64,000 bases of DNA from Pseudomonas viridiflava. GTDB lineage: Bacteria; Pseudomonadota; Gammaproteobacteria; Pseudomonadales; Pseudomonadaceae. The notes below the pieces were generated by a model. That model did not search any database, had not been told where the DNA came from, and saw only the letters and a list, made by a program, of their open reading frames with translations. This document shows, piece by piece, positions 27,303-35,358 of the stretch. The translations under genes and the position numbers were made by a program. Positions within the stretch are counted from its first letter, which is position 1, and each line of letters opens with the position of its first letter. The DNA is taken from positions 1 through 64,000 of the forward strand of contig NZ_UUOC01000052.1 in NCBI RefSeq assembly GCF_900590755.1, read 5' to 3'.

Positions 27303-27623
27303 ATGGAAGAGCTGATCTCCCCAGGTATCTACAACCTGATCATTTTCGTGCTGGCGATCTACGTGGGTTATCACGTGGTGTGGAACGTCACCCCAGCGCT
27401 GCACACTCCGCTGATGGCCGTGACCAACGCCATCTCCGCCATCGTGATCGTTGGCGCCATGCTGGCCGCTGCTCTGACCGTTACGCCACTGGGCAAAACC
27501 ATGGGCACCCTGGCGGTGGCTCTGGCAGCGGTGAACGTATTCGGTGGTTTCCTTGTTACCCGGCGGATGCTGGAAATGTTCAAGAAAAAGGCACCTAAAG
27601 CGAAAGAAGAGGTGCGCAAGTAA
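27303..27623 (+). CDS. pntAB: NAD(P) transhydrogenase alpha subunit, part 2 (membrane domain)
   Basis: A 106-residue membrane protein with three to four helices ([52 protein letters not shown]), matching the membrane part of the alpha chain. It forms half of the proton channel. The start follows pntAA by 10 bases and the stop overlaps pntB by one base. Confidence 0.94.
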   Translation: MEELISPGIYNLIIFVLAIYVGYHVVWNVTPALHTPLMAVTNAISAIVIVGAMLAAALTVTPLGKTMGTLAVALAAVNVFGGFLVTRRMLEMFKKKAPKAKEEVRK

Positions 27624-29068
27624 TGAGCATGAATCTGGTAACCCTGCTGTACCTCGTTTCGGCAGTCTGCTTCATTCAGGCGCTCAAAGGCCTGTCCCAC
27701 CCGACGACTTCCCGTCGCGGCAACCTGTTCGGCATGCTCGGCATGGGTCTGGCCGTCGTTACGACGATTGGTCTGGTCTATAAGCTGGCTGCGCTGTCCG
27801 ACACCACGGCCGGTATCGGTTACATCGTGATCGGCCTGCTGGTCGGTGGTACCGCGGGCTCGATCATGGCCAAGCGCGTGGAAATGACCAAGATGCCGGA
27901 ACTGGTCGCCTTCATGCACAGCATGATCGGTCTGGCGGCTGTGTTCATTGCCATTGCCGCCGTGGTTGAGCCGCAATCGCTGAACATCGTGAAGAACCTG
28001 GGCGACGCCATCCCGACGGGCAATCGTCTGGAGCTGTTCCTGGGCGCCGCGATTGGTGCAATCACCTTCTCCGGTTCGGTGATCGCGTTTGGCAAGCTGT
28101 CGGGCAAGTACAAGTTCCGCCTGTTCCAGGGCGCACCGGTACAGTTCGCCGGTCAGCACAAGCTGAATCTGGTGCTGGGCCTGGCAACACTGGCGTTCGG
28201 GCTGTTCTTCATGTTCACCGGCGACCTCACCGCATTCGCCATCATGCTGGCCCTGGCCTTCGTGATCGGCGTGTTGCTGATCATCCCGATTGGCGGTGCT
28301 GACATGCCGGTCGTGGTGTCGATGCTCAACAGCTATTCGGGCTGGGCTGCGGCGGGTATCGGTTTCTCGCTGAACAACTCGATGCTGATCATCGCCGGTT
28401 CGCTGGTGGGTTCGTCCGGTGCGATTCTGTCGTACATCATGTGCAAGGCGATGAACCGTTCGTTCTTCAACGTGATCGGCGGCGGCTTTGGTGGCGCCAC
28501 GGATGCAGCGGGTCCGGCTGGCAGCAAAGAGGCGCGTCCGGTCAAATCCGGTTCGGCCGACGATGCGACCTTCCTGCTGACCAACGCCGACACCGTGATC
28601 ATCGTGCCTGGCTATGGCCTCGCGGTGGCTCGCGCGCAGCACGCACTCAAAGAGCTGACCGAAAAGCTGACTCATCACGGCGTGACCGTGAAGTATGCGA
28701 TCCATCCGGTTGCCGGGCGGATGCCAGGCCACATGAACGTGCTGCTCGCCGAGGCCGAAGTGCCTTATGACCAAGTGTTCGAGATGGAAGATATCAACTC
28801 CGAATTCGGTCAGGCCGACGTAGTGCTGGTGCTGGGCGCCAACGACGTGGTCAACCCGGCGGCGAAGAACGATCCGAAATCGCCGATTGCCGGGATGCCG
28901 ATTCTGGAGGCCTTCAAAGCCAAGACCATCATCGTCAACAAGCGCTCCATGGCCAGCGGTTATGCCGGTCTGGATAACGAACTGTTCTATCTGGATAAAA
29001 CCATGATGGTGTTCGGCGACGCCAAAAAGGTGATCGAGGACATGGTGAAGGCGGTCGACAACGCATAG
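27623..29068 (+). CDS. pntB: NAD(P) transhydrogenase beta subunit
   Basis: A 481-residue subunit: eight to nine membrane helices up to about residue 280, then the NADP(H)-binding dIII domain (VIIVPGYGLAVARAQHAL, MPGHMNVLLAEAEVPYD, GANDVVNPAA). The enzyme uses the proton gradient to reduce NADP+ with NADH and so supplies biosynthesis and oxidative defence. It is the last gene of the pnt operon. Confidence 0.96.
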   Translation: MSMNLVTLLYLVSAVCFIQALKGLSHPTTSRRGNLFGMLGMGLAVVTTIGLVYKLAALSDTTAGIGYIVIGLLVGGTAGSIMAKRVEMTKMPELVAFMHSMIGLAAVFIAIAAVVEPQSLNIVKNLGDAIPTGNRLELFLGAAIGAITFSGSVIAFGKLSGKYKFRLFQGAPVQFAGQHKLNLVLGLATLAFGLFFMFTGDLTAFAIMLALAFVIGVLLIIPIGGADMPVVVSMLNSYSGWAAAGIGFSLNNSMLIIAGSLVGSSGAILSYIMCKAMNRSFFNVIGGGFGGATDAAGPAGSKEARPVKSGSADDATFLLTNADTVIIVPGYGLAVARAQHALKELTEKLTHHGVTVKYAIHPVAGRMPGHMNVLLAEAEVPYDQVFEMEDINSEFGQADVVLVLGANDVVNPAAKNDPKSPIAGMPILEAFKAKTIIVNKRSMASGYAGLDNELFYLDKTMMVFGDAKKVIEDMVKAVDNA

Positions 29069-29090
29069 CCTTCCCGCGCGTCTAAACCGG

Positions 29091-29120
29091 GCCCCGGCGC
29101 TAAAAACGCCGGGGCTTTTT
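29091..29120 (+). terminator. rho-independent terminator of the pnt operon
   Basis: GCCCCGGCG, loop CTAAAAA, CGCCGGGGC, then T5: a 9-bp perfect GC-rich stem. Confidence 0.93.
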
Positions 29121-29251
29121 ACATTTCACGTAACAGTGTTTTGCGCTGAAACCCGCTAATTAGAGCCTCCCAATGCGACCTTGGTAGCGGGACGAATACA
29201 GTCCAACTCTCTAGACTTGGGCCTCGCTTCCACCCCCGAGATAAGAACCCA

Positions 29252-30745
29252 ATGTACCGTGATCGTATCCGCTTGCCTTCGCTCATGAGCAAGGTAATGA
29301 GCGCGGCTGATGCCGCTGCCTTGATTGAAGATGGCATGACCGTTGGCATGAGTGGTTTCACCCGCGCCGGTGAAGCCAAGGCCGTGCCCCACGCGCTGGC
29401 CGAACGGGCCAAACTGTCGCCGCTCAAGATCAGCCTGATGACGGGCGCCAGCCTGGGCAACGACCTGGACAAGCAATTGACCGAAGCCGGCGTGTTGTCC
29501 CGTCGCTCGCCGTTTCAGGTCGACAGCACCCTGCGCAAGGCCATTAATGACGGCACGGTGATGTTCATCGACAGCCATCTGTCCGACACAGTCGAGCAAC
29601 TGCGTAACCGGCAGATCAAGGCAGTGGACCTGGCGGTCATCGAATGCGTGGCAATCACTGAGGACGGCCATCTGGTCCTCAGCACCTCGGTAGGCAACTC
29701 GGCGAGCTTTGCCATCCTCGCCAAACAGGTGATCGTCGAGATCAACCTGGCTCAGCCCCTTGAGCTGGAGGGTCTGCACGACATCTATATCCCGAGCTAT
29801 CGCCCAACTCGCTTGCCAATCCCTGTGCTGCAGGCTGACACGCGCATCGGCAACCCGGCAGTGCAGATTGACCCGGCCAAGATCGTCGGCATCGTCATCA
29901 GCAATCAAGCGGACTCGCCGTCCACCGTGCTGCCGCCGGACATGGACACCCAGGCTATCGCTGGCCATCTGGTGGAGTTCTTCAAAAAGGAAGTCCGCGA
30001 AGACCGGCTGACCAACAAGCTCATGCCGTTGCAGGCCGGGATCGGCACCATCGCCAACGCCGTGATGCACGGGCTGGTGGATTCGCCGTTCCACGACATG
30101 ACCATGTATTCGGAAGTGTTGCAGGATTCGACCTTCGAGCTGTTCGACGCTGGCAAGCTGAGCTTCGCCTCTGGCAGCTCCATGACGCTCTCGGCCAGCA
30201 AGCATGCCGAAGTGTTCGCCGACTTCAGCCGCTATAAATCCCGACTGGTGCTGCGCCCTCAGGAGATTTCCAATCACCCGGAAATCATTCGCCGTCTGGG
30301 CATCATCGGTATCAACACTGCCCTTGAGTTCGATCTGTACGGCAACGTCAACTCCACTCACGTGTGCGGCACGCGGATGATGAATGGCATCGGCGGTTCG
30401 GGGGACTTCTCCCGCAACGCACACCTGGCGATCTTCGTGACCAAGTCCATCGCCAAGGGTGGCGCCATCTCCAGCATCGTGCCGATGGTCAGCCATGTTG
30501 ATCACACCGAGCATGACGTGGACATTCTGGTCACCGAGCAGGGCCTGGCGGATCTGCGCGGGCTGGCACCTCGGGAGCGGGCACGGGTGATCATCGACAA
30601 CTGTGTGCACCCCGCTTATCGCGATGCGCTAAATGCCTACTTTGCCGCCGCTTGCGCCAAGGGTGGGCACACGCCCCACGTGTTGCGCGAAGCACTGAGT
30701 TGGCACATCAAGCTGGACGAGACGGGCAGCATGCTGCCGGTCTGA
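29252..30745 (+). CDS. acetyl-CoA hydrolase / succinyl-CoA:acetate CoA-transferase family
   Basis: A 497-residue class I CoA-transferase family enzyme, close in sequence style to succinyl-CoA:acetate CoA-transferases (AarC/SCACT). Visible segments are GMTVGMSGFTRAGEAKAVP near the N-terminus, ALEFDLYGNVNSTHVCG with the catalytic glutamate, NGIGGSGDFSRNAHLA, and VTEQGLADLRGLAPRER. It moves CoA between short-chain acids, or hydrolyses acetyl-CoA, in central metabolism. Single gene, with its own upstream gap and a downstream stem-loop. Confidence 0.9.
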   Translation: MYRDRIRLPSLMSKVMSAADAAALIEDGMTVGMSGFTRAGEAKAVPHALAERAKLSPLKISLMTGASLGNDLDKQLTEAGVLSRRSPFQVDSTLRKAINDGTVMFIDSHLSDTVEQLRNRQIKAVDLAVIECVAITEDGHLVLSTSVGNSASFAILAKQVIVEINLAQPLELEGLHDIYIPSYRPTRLPIPVLQADTRIGNPAVQIDPAKIVGIVISNQADSPSTVLPPDMDTQAIAGHLVEFFKKEVREDRLTNKLMPLQAGIGTIANAVMHGLVDSPFHDMTMYSEVLQDSTFELFDAGKLSFASGSSMTLSASKHAEVFADFSRYKSRLVLRPQEISNHPEIIRRLGIIGINTALEFDLYGNVNSTHVCGTRMMNGIGGSGDFSRNAHLAIFVTKSIAKGGAISSIVPMVSHVDHTEHDVDILVTEQGLADLRGLAPRERARVIIDNCVHPAYRDALNAYFAAACAKGGHTPHVLREALSWHIKLDETGSMLPV

Positions 30746-30753
30746 GGTGAACA

Positions 30754-30789
30754 GTTGCGGGGCAGCAATACAATTTTCTGCCCCGCAAC
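30754..30789 (+). terminator. 12-bp perfect stem-loop after the CoA-transferase gene
   Basis: GTTGCGGGGCAG, a 12-base loop, then CTGCCCCGCAAC. The stem is perfect but no T-run follows, so it may protect the mRNA end or act as a weak terminator. Confidence 0.6.
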
Positions 30790-30816
30790 AAGCAGATGAC
30801 GTGCATACCCGGAAAA

Positions 30817-30834
30817 ACTGTACTTCTGTACTGG
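30817..30834. promoter_or_regulatory. direct repeat CTGTACTT-CTGTACTGG
   Basis: Two CTGTACT units in tandem with an 8-base period. The inverse sequence CCAGTACAG recurs at 31564-31572 before the DUF2388 genes. Direct repeats of this kind are bound by MocR-type regulators in other genera; no such regulator is encoded here, so the reading is tentative. Confidence 0.3.
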
Positions 30835-30944
30835 TGCTTTTCAGGGGTAAAAACTCGGTTTTCACCCAAATAGCGCACAATTTGCACCACAAAGGTGCCG
30901 ACCGATACAGTCGCCCCAATAACGAACAAAACAGTGCCTGTAAA

Positions 30945-30979
30945 CAGTTAACTGAACCCGCACAATACAGTTGAACTGT
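30945..30979. promoter_or_regulatory. pair of CAGTT-type palindromes upstream of the DUF1127 gene
   Basis: CAGTTAACTG (30945-30954) is a perfect 10-base palindrome and ACAGTT-G-AACTGT (30967-30979) is a near copy with one central base, their centres about 23 bases apart. The spacing suits two dimers on one face of the helix. It lies 85-120 bases before the DUF1127 start and looks like an operator. Confidence 0.4.
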
Positions 30980-31063
30980 GTCTATAGAGATTGACTGACT
31001 GGGAGGAAGATGGGCACCAGTTAAATCACTCTCTAAGCCGCCACAAGCGGAAGGACGCACACC

Positions 31064-31279
31064 ATGGAACGTACAGTTAGTTCCGACCTTTTCTTCGAAA
31101 ACACCGCTACAACCGCAAAAGCTGCATGGCCTCTTCGCGCTTTCGCTAACCTGATGCTCTGGCAACGTCGCCTGTCCAGCCGCCACCAATTGGCCCGCCT
31201 GGATGCACGTCTGCTGGCAGACGCCGGTATCAGCGAATCGCAACGTTACGAAGAGCTGAGCAAGCCGTTCTGGCGCTAA
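31064..31279 (+). CDS. DUF1127 small arginine-rich protein
   Basis: A 71-residue protein ending in the DUF1127 motif (LSSRHQLARLDARLLADAGI, then SESQRYEE, PFW at the end). DUF1127 proteins in other alpha- and gammaproteobacteria affect RNA turnover and phosphate or carbon responses; no function is assigned here. It is monocistronic, with palindromes upstream and a terminator downstream. Confidence 0.87.
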   Translation: MERTVSSDLFFENTATTAKAAWPLRAFANLMLWQRRLSSRHQLARLDARLLADAGISESQRYEELSKPFWR

Positions 31280-31342
31280 TGGGCGCACGCTGGTCCTGAC
31301 CTTTCAGGTCACTCACCAGCAACCCGAATTGCTACACCCAAG

Positions 31343-31374
31343 ACCCGTCGCAGGTAACTGCTGACGGGTTTTGT
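31343..31374 (+). terminator. rho-independent terminator of the DUF1127 gene
   Basis: ACCCGTC and GACGGGT form a 7-bp stem around a 13-base loop, followed by TTTTGTTGTTTT. Confidence 0.8.
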
Positions 31375-31417
31375 TGTTTTGGGGGTTGCAGACTCAGCTG
31401 AATCGGGCGCAGATCTT

Positions 31418-31529
31418 CTGTAGGAGTGAGCTTGCTCGCGATCGGCTGCGAAGCAGTCGTGAAAAGAGTAGGACTCACCATTGCAGGAAAGTCGTTCCGA
31501 CTTTATCGCGAGCAAGCTCACTCCTACAG
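31418..31529. repeat. paired REP element (REPIN), family B, 112 bp
   Basis: CTGTAGGAGTGAGCTTGCTC at the left and its inverted copy at the right. It is 22 bases longer than the other family B copy (49183-49272), so its centre carries extra sequence. With the DUF1127 terminator it fills the 430-base gap 31280-31709; the remainder (31530-31709) holds only the CCAGTACAG motif and presumably the promoter of the DUF2388 genes. Confidence 0.9.
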
Positions 31530-31709
31530 ATCACAGATACAGTTTCTGATAAATGATCTATGTCCAGTACAGTTAAAGCCATCTTCAGCCGTTCCACCCG
31601 CACCATGCTAGGCTTACCGCATCCCGTACAATCAGTTCTGTCACGGCTTCACGAAACCAAAGGGCAACCGAGGTTTCATACTTAGCTTCTTGCCCCATGG
31701 AGTCCGATC

Positions 31710-32027
31710 ATGTCCCGTCTTCGCCTGCTTAGCGCCGCAGTACTCTTGACTGCCGCCACCGCTGCAAACGCCACCAGCTTTGTGGTCACCACCGACACTC
31801 TGGTACGCGCCGTCGATGCTTCGACCAACGCCACCTCTGATGTCACCTCGTCCTTCAAGGATGACAAAATCGTCCTCGCCGCCCGCGACGACGCAGCGAG
31901 CTTTGTCGGCAGTGCTGGCGACATCCGTGGCGCGCAGTTGGAAAGCGCGTTCAATCACATCCGCCAGACCGTTCCACAGCTGCAAGCTTCCGATGCGGAT
32001 CTGGCTCAGGCCATTCTCGCCATCTGA
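31710..32027 (+). CDS. DUF2388 secreted protein, copy 1
   Basis: A 105-residue exported protein: signal peptide to about residue 22 (LTAATAANATS), then the DUF2388 core SSFKDDKIVLAARDDAASFV, GDIRGAQLESAF and a C-terminal DADLAQAILAI. It is the first of three tandem paralogues. The function of the family is unknown; members are small periplasmic or secreted proteins confined, as far as I know, mostly to Pseudomonas. Confidence 0.87.
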   Translation: MSRLRLLSAAVLLTAATAANATSFVVTTDTLVRAVDASTNATSDVTSSFKDDKIVLAARDDAASFVGSAGDIRGAQLESAFNHIRQTVPQLQASDADLAQAILAI

Positions 32028-32130
32028 TGAACCAATCCGGCAGCCAGCCTGAACAGGAAGGCTGTCGGGCTGGCTCTGGATCAGGCATTGCGCTAGCCTT
32101 GCGTCTCGTTTTTGCCAGTCTTCAAGCGCT

Positions 32131-32436
32131 ATGCACTTACCGTCTTTGCTGTTCACTTTCTGTACTGCTGCCCTTATCTGGACCACGCAGGCCCAGGCAA
32201 TGGATACGAGCACCCAGAGTTTGGTGATCACCGGTTACGTGACAAGTAAGGTGACCACCGCCCCTTTCGATAGAAAGCTGATCATTGCGGCACAGGACGA
32301 CGCGGCTGCGTTTGTCGCCACCAATGGTGAACTCAGAGGTGCGCAGCTTGAATCGGCGTTAATGGCGTTGCGCCAGGCCAAGCCAAAATTGAGTGCCACT
32401 GACCTCGAACTCGCGCAAGCAATCCTCGTCCAATAG
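32131..32436 (+). CDS. DUF2388 secreted protein, copy 2
   Basis: A 101-residue paralogue of its neighbours with a signal peptide (IWTTQAQAMD), the core KLIIAAQDDAAAFV, GELRGAQLESAL and the terminal LELAQAILVQ. It is the most divergent of the three before the core. It lies 103 bases after copy 1, in the same direction. Confidence 0.84.
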   Translation: MHLPSLLFTFCTAALIWTTQAQAMDTSTQSLVITGYVTSKVTTAPFDRKLIIAAQDDAAAFVATNGELRGAQLESALMALRQAKPKLSATDLELAQAILVQ

Positions 32437-32472
32437 CCACTTCACTTCTTCTGTAATACTTGGAGACCTTCC

Positions 32473-32793
32473 ATGCGTACCCCCCTGATTGCCGCCACTC
32501 TCGGCCTGTGCTTGCTGGCCGGTGTTGCCCAGGCGCAAACCGTTGTGCAAACCAGCAACATTATCGTCAACGCGTTCGGCCGCACCATCGACTTCACCTC
32601 GGACACCACCACCTCGATTCGTGATTCCAAAGTCGTGATCCAGGCCAAAGACGATGCAGCCAGCTACGTCGCCACCGGCGGTGATATCCACGGCTCGCAA
32701 CTCGATGCAGCCTTCGACACCCTTCGCGCCCGCGTACCAGAAGCCCGTGATGCCAGCGATCAGGTGCTTGCCGAAGCCATTCTCGCTCTGTGA
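32473..32793 (+). CDS. DUF2388 secreted protein, copy 3
   Basis: A 106-residue paralogue with a signal peptide (LAGVAQAQT) and the core KVVIQAKDDAASYVATGGDI, GSQLDAAFDTLR and AEAILAL. Its TGA overlaps the GTG start of the next gene (GTGA), so this copy is translationally coupled to the large DUF4105 protein. That suggests the two are made in a set ratio and act together. Confidence 0.87.
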   Translation: MRTPLIAATLGLCLLAGVAQAQTVVQTSNIIVNAFGRTIDFTSDTTTSIRDSKVVIQAKDDAASYVATGGDIHGSQLDAAFDTLRARVPEARDASDQVLAEAILAL

Positions 32794-34751
32794 AGCGCCT
32801 CGGCGTCTGGCTGCTGGCTGGCGCATTGGCTCTGGTCGGCACCAATGCATTTGCTGACCTGAGCCTGTCGCTGGACACCCGCGACCTCAGCCCCGCGCAA
32901 CAGCAAGCCAGCCAGACGCTGCTTGACGAAGCGCTTGCCGCGCTGCCGCCACGTTTTGTTCAGGACCTGGACCGGCGCATCGACGTGCGCTGGTCGGCCG
33001 ACATGCCCGCCAACGCCTACGGCCAGGCCTCGGGGCCTTATCGTCTGGACCTCAACAGCAACTTGCTGGAAGGCCTGACCGATGGCAGTGCCGCGACCAA
33101 ACAAACCAATCGGCCCCACGGCACAGTGCGCCGGGAAATGCTGGCGACCGTTCTGCACGAACTGACCCACATTTACGATCGCGGCCGCTTGTGGTCACCG
33201 GCCCAACGTTCGCTGAATTTCCAATGCGGCCGACGCAGCAGCTCGCTGGGTAAAGTCGGCCTGCCGGATTATTGCCGAGGCCAGACTGACCGGCGCTTCA
33301 CTCTCAGCGATGACCCGCGCCTGCTCGACCTCGCTGGCTGGCCGCAATACGTGGGCCGTCGCGGCGACCGCGAAGAGCACAACGGCCAGGTCGCCCGCAG
33401 CCCTGACATCTACGAAACCACCAGCCCGCTGGAGTTCGTGGCGGTCAACATGGAGTACTTCCTGCTTGATCCGTCATACATTTGCCGTCGACCTGCGCTG
33501 TACGCCTACTACAAAGAACAGTTCGGCTGGGCACCCCAGGCCAAAGAGCAATGTCCGACGTTCTATCCGTATCTGAACGCCGGTAACGATTTCGGCCGTG
33601 AGCCTCTGGGTAAACTCGACCCCGAGCGCGTGTACGCCGTCGATTACCTGCTGGCAGAAGCCAACCAGAACATGATGAGCCGCTGGGGCCACAGCATGCT
33701 GCGGCTGGTGATCTGCAGGCCCGGTCGCCCGCGTGGGCCGGATTGTCGACTCGATCTGGACCAGCATCTGGTTCTGTCCTATCGAGCGTTTGTTGGTGAT
33801 GTGCAGCTGTCGAGCTGGGACGGCTTGATGGGGGCTTATCCGTCGCGGCTGTTCGTGTTGCCGCTGGCACAAGTCATCGATGAATACACCAAGACTGAAC
33901 TGCGCAGCCTCGCTTCGGTGCCTTTGAAGTTGTCGCGCCCGGAAATCGAAGGCCTAGTGCAGCACGCGGCGGAAATGCACTGGAGCTACGACGGCAATTA
34001 CTTCTTCATCTCCAACAACTGCGCCGTGGAAAACCTCAAATTGCTGCGCAGTGGCACCAACAATCCGAAGCTCGTCGATCTGGACAGCATCTTGCCCAAT
34101 GGCTTGCTTGAAGTACTCAAAGGGCGTGGTCTGGCCGATACCAGCGTGCTGGACGACCCCAAAGAGGCGCTGCGCAAAGGCTACCGCTTCGATTCCTATC
34201 GCGACCGCTATCAGGCGATGTTCGAGGTACTGAGCAAGCACCTGCCAGTAAAACAGACCACTGTTGAGGACTGGATGTCCTTGCCTGCCGAAGAACGCAG
34301 ACCTTGGATGGCGCAAGCAGACCTGCGCACCAGCGCCGCGATGTTGTTGCTTGAGCAAGCCAGCCTGCGTCGGCAATTGTTGCTGGCTCAGGACGAGGTC
34401 AAGCAGCGTTACCTCAGCGCCCGGGAGCAGAAGGATGGCAGCGTCTCGAAAGCCACTGGCACGCTGCAGGAGATCCTCGCCAATAGCGGCTTCCTCAGCC
34501 GCCCGGCCGAACTGCTCGACAGTGGCGGCTACGGCTTGCCTCAGGCGGCAGAGTGGAAGCGTCTGGAAGACGAAAGCAGCCAGCGCCAGAAACAACTACA
34601 GCGCCTGACCGGCGACCTGGACAAAGAAGTCCGCGCCTTGCTCGAACCCAAACGCGCCAGCGAAATTGCCGCCAACGAAGCCAACCTCAAGCAGCTTGGC
34701 GAGCACTTGCGCGCGCTACACAAAGCAGCTGGCGGACTGGAGCTGCCTTAG
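32790..34751 (+). CDS. exported protein with zincin-like HExxH domain and DUF4105 domain
   Basis: A 653-residue protein with a signal peptide (residues 1-22, LVGTNAFAD). The N-terminal part has a metalloprotease-like site TVLHELTHIYDRG near residue 122, with a downstream glutamate-bearing helix LEFVAVNMEYFL near 213 as a candidate third ligand. The DUF4105 part contains RWGHSMLRLV near 300 and FISNNCAVENLKLL near 410; His before an NC pair recalls circularly permuted NlpC/P60-type cysteine hydrolases. The C-terminus is a long, charged, probably helical tail with coiled-coil character. GTG start, overlapping the third DUF2388 gene. Enzyme activity is inferred, not shown. Confidence 0.82.
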   Translation: MKRLGVWLLAGALALVGTNAFADLSLSLDTRDLSPAQQQASQTLLDEALAALPPRFVQDLDRRIDVRWSADMPANAYGQASGPYRLDLNSNLLEGLTDGSAATKQTNRPHGTVRREMLATVLHELTHIYDRGRLWSPAQRSLNFQCGRRSSSLGKVGLPDYCRGQTDRRFTLSDDPRLLDLAGWPQYVGRRGDREEHNGQVARSPDIYETTSPLEFVAVNMEYFLLDPSYICRRPALYAYYKEQFGWAPQAKEQCPTFYPYLNAGNDFGREPLGKLDPERVYAVDYLLAEANQNMMSRWGHSMLRLVICRPGRPRGPDCRLDLDQHLVLSYRAFVGDVQLSSWDGLMGAYPSRLFVLPLAQVIDEYTKTELRSLASVPLKLSRPEIEGLVQHAAEMHWSYDGNYFFISNNCAVENLKLLRSGTNNPKLVDLDSILPNGLLEVLKGRGLADTSVLDDPKEALRKGYRFDSYRDRYQAMFEVLSKHLPVKQTTVEDWMSLPAEERRPWMAQADLRTSAAMLLLEQASLRRQLLLAQDEVKQRYLSAREQKDGSVSKATGTLQEILANSGFLSRPAELLDSGGYGLPQAAEWKRLEDESSQRQKQLQRLTGDLDKEVRALLEPKRASEIAANEANLKQLGEHLRALHKAAGGLELP

Positions 34752-35134
34752 GCTTTCACCGGCTGCTTCTTGCGTGGTTTCAGGTACTTCATCAAGCCCT
34801 GAAACCACATCACCAGCCCGGTATTACCGGTGACCTGAATATCCTTGTTCTGAATCCCCTGCATGAACGCCAGCTGTTTATTCTTCGCCTGCAGCGTCTC
34901 AAAGCCGTAAGCGGCGTCCTTGAAAGCAATCACGAATGCAGCTTCAGGCACCACGCCCGACGCGCTGCTCACCCGCTGGCCACTGATCACAAAATGCCGT
35001 GCAACCTTGCCATCGAGAGTCTGCAGCTGAAAGGTCAGCTCCTTACCCGCCAGTTGCTGCTGGAAAGCCGGATTATTACGACTGGCCCGCGCCATCAGCA
35101 GGCCAAGCATCCAGAGCAGAAAACGAAATTTCAT
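34748..35134 (-). CDS. small exported protein, SCP2-like
   Basis: A 128-residue protein starting with a hydrophobic segment (FRFLLWMLGLLMARA), then LTFQLQTLDGKVARHFVISG, VIAFKDAAYGFETL and MQGIQNKDIQVTGNTGLVM. The arrangement resembles SCP2-like lipid-binding proteins, but the match is weak. GAGG lies at ribosome-site distance from the ATG at 35134. It converges on the DUF4105 gene, their stops overlapping by 4 bases. Confidence 0.7.
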   Translation of the reverse strand: MKFRFLLWMLGLLMARASRNNPAFQQQLAGKELTFQLQTLDGKVARHFVISGQRVSSASGVVPEAAFVIAFKDAAYGFETLQAKNKQLAFMQGIQNKDIQVTGNTGLVMWFQGLMKYLKPRKKQPVKA

Positions 35135-35240
35135 AGGCACGCCTCAGCGGAAAGTCCTGCCGGAAGCAATCAACCGGCGCGGCAGTGTAGCGGTTTGTTA
35201 GCGGCTGATCAGCAGCAAAATCGCAGAAGATAAGGGCTTT

Positions 35241-35262
35241 TTCGTGACTGATTAGTCACGAA
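35241..35262. terminator. 9-bp perfect hairpin between two minus-strand genes
   Basis: TTCGTGACT-GATT-AGTCACGAA. It follows the M23 gene in the minus direction and could end its transcript, although no clear T-run follows. Confidence 0.5.
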
Positions 35263-35269
35263 GGGTTTT

Positions 35270-35343
35270 CTGTAGGAGTTGCCGAATGCTGCGAAGGAGA
35301 CATGACTAAAGACTCCTTTCGCAGCCTTCGGCAGCTCCTACAG
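35270..35343. repeat. paired REP-like element, 74 bp
   Basis: CTGTAGGAGTTGCCGAATGC at the left faces CTTCGGCAGCTCCTACAG at the right, with further pairing around GCGAAGGAG/CTCCTTTCGC inside. It is a family distinct from the others in the window and shorter. Confidence 0.8.
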
Positions 35344-35358
35344 GTCTTCTGCCGAGCG

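Noticed and set aside
29156-30610. A 484-codon open frame antisense to the CoA-transferase gene
   Set aside because: Shadow of a certain gene; composition is atypical for a protein and there is no credible start signal.
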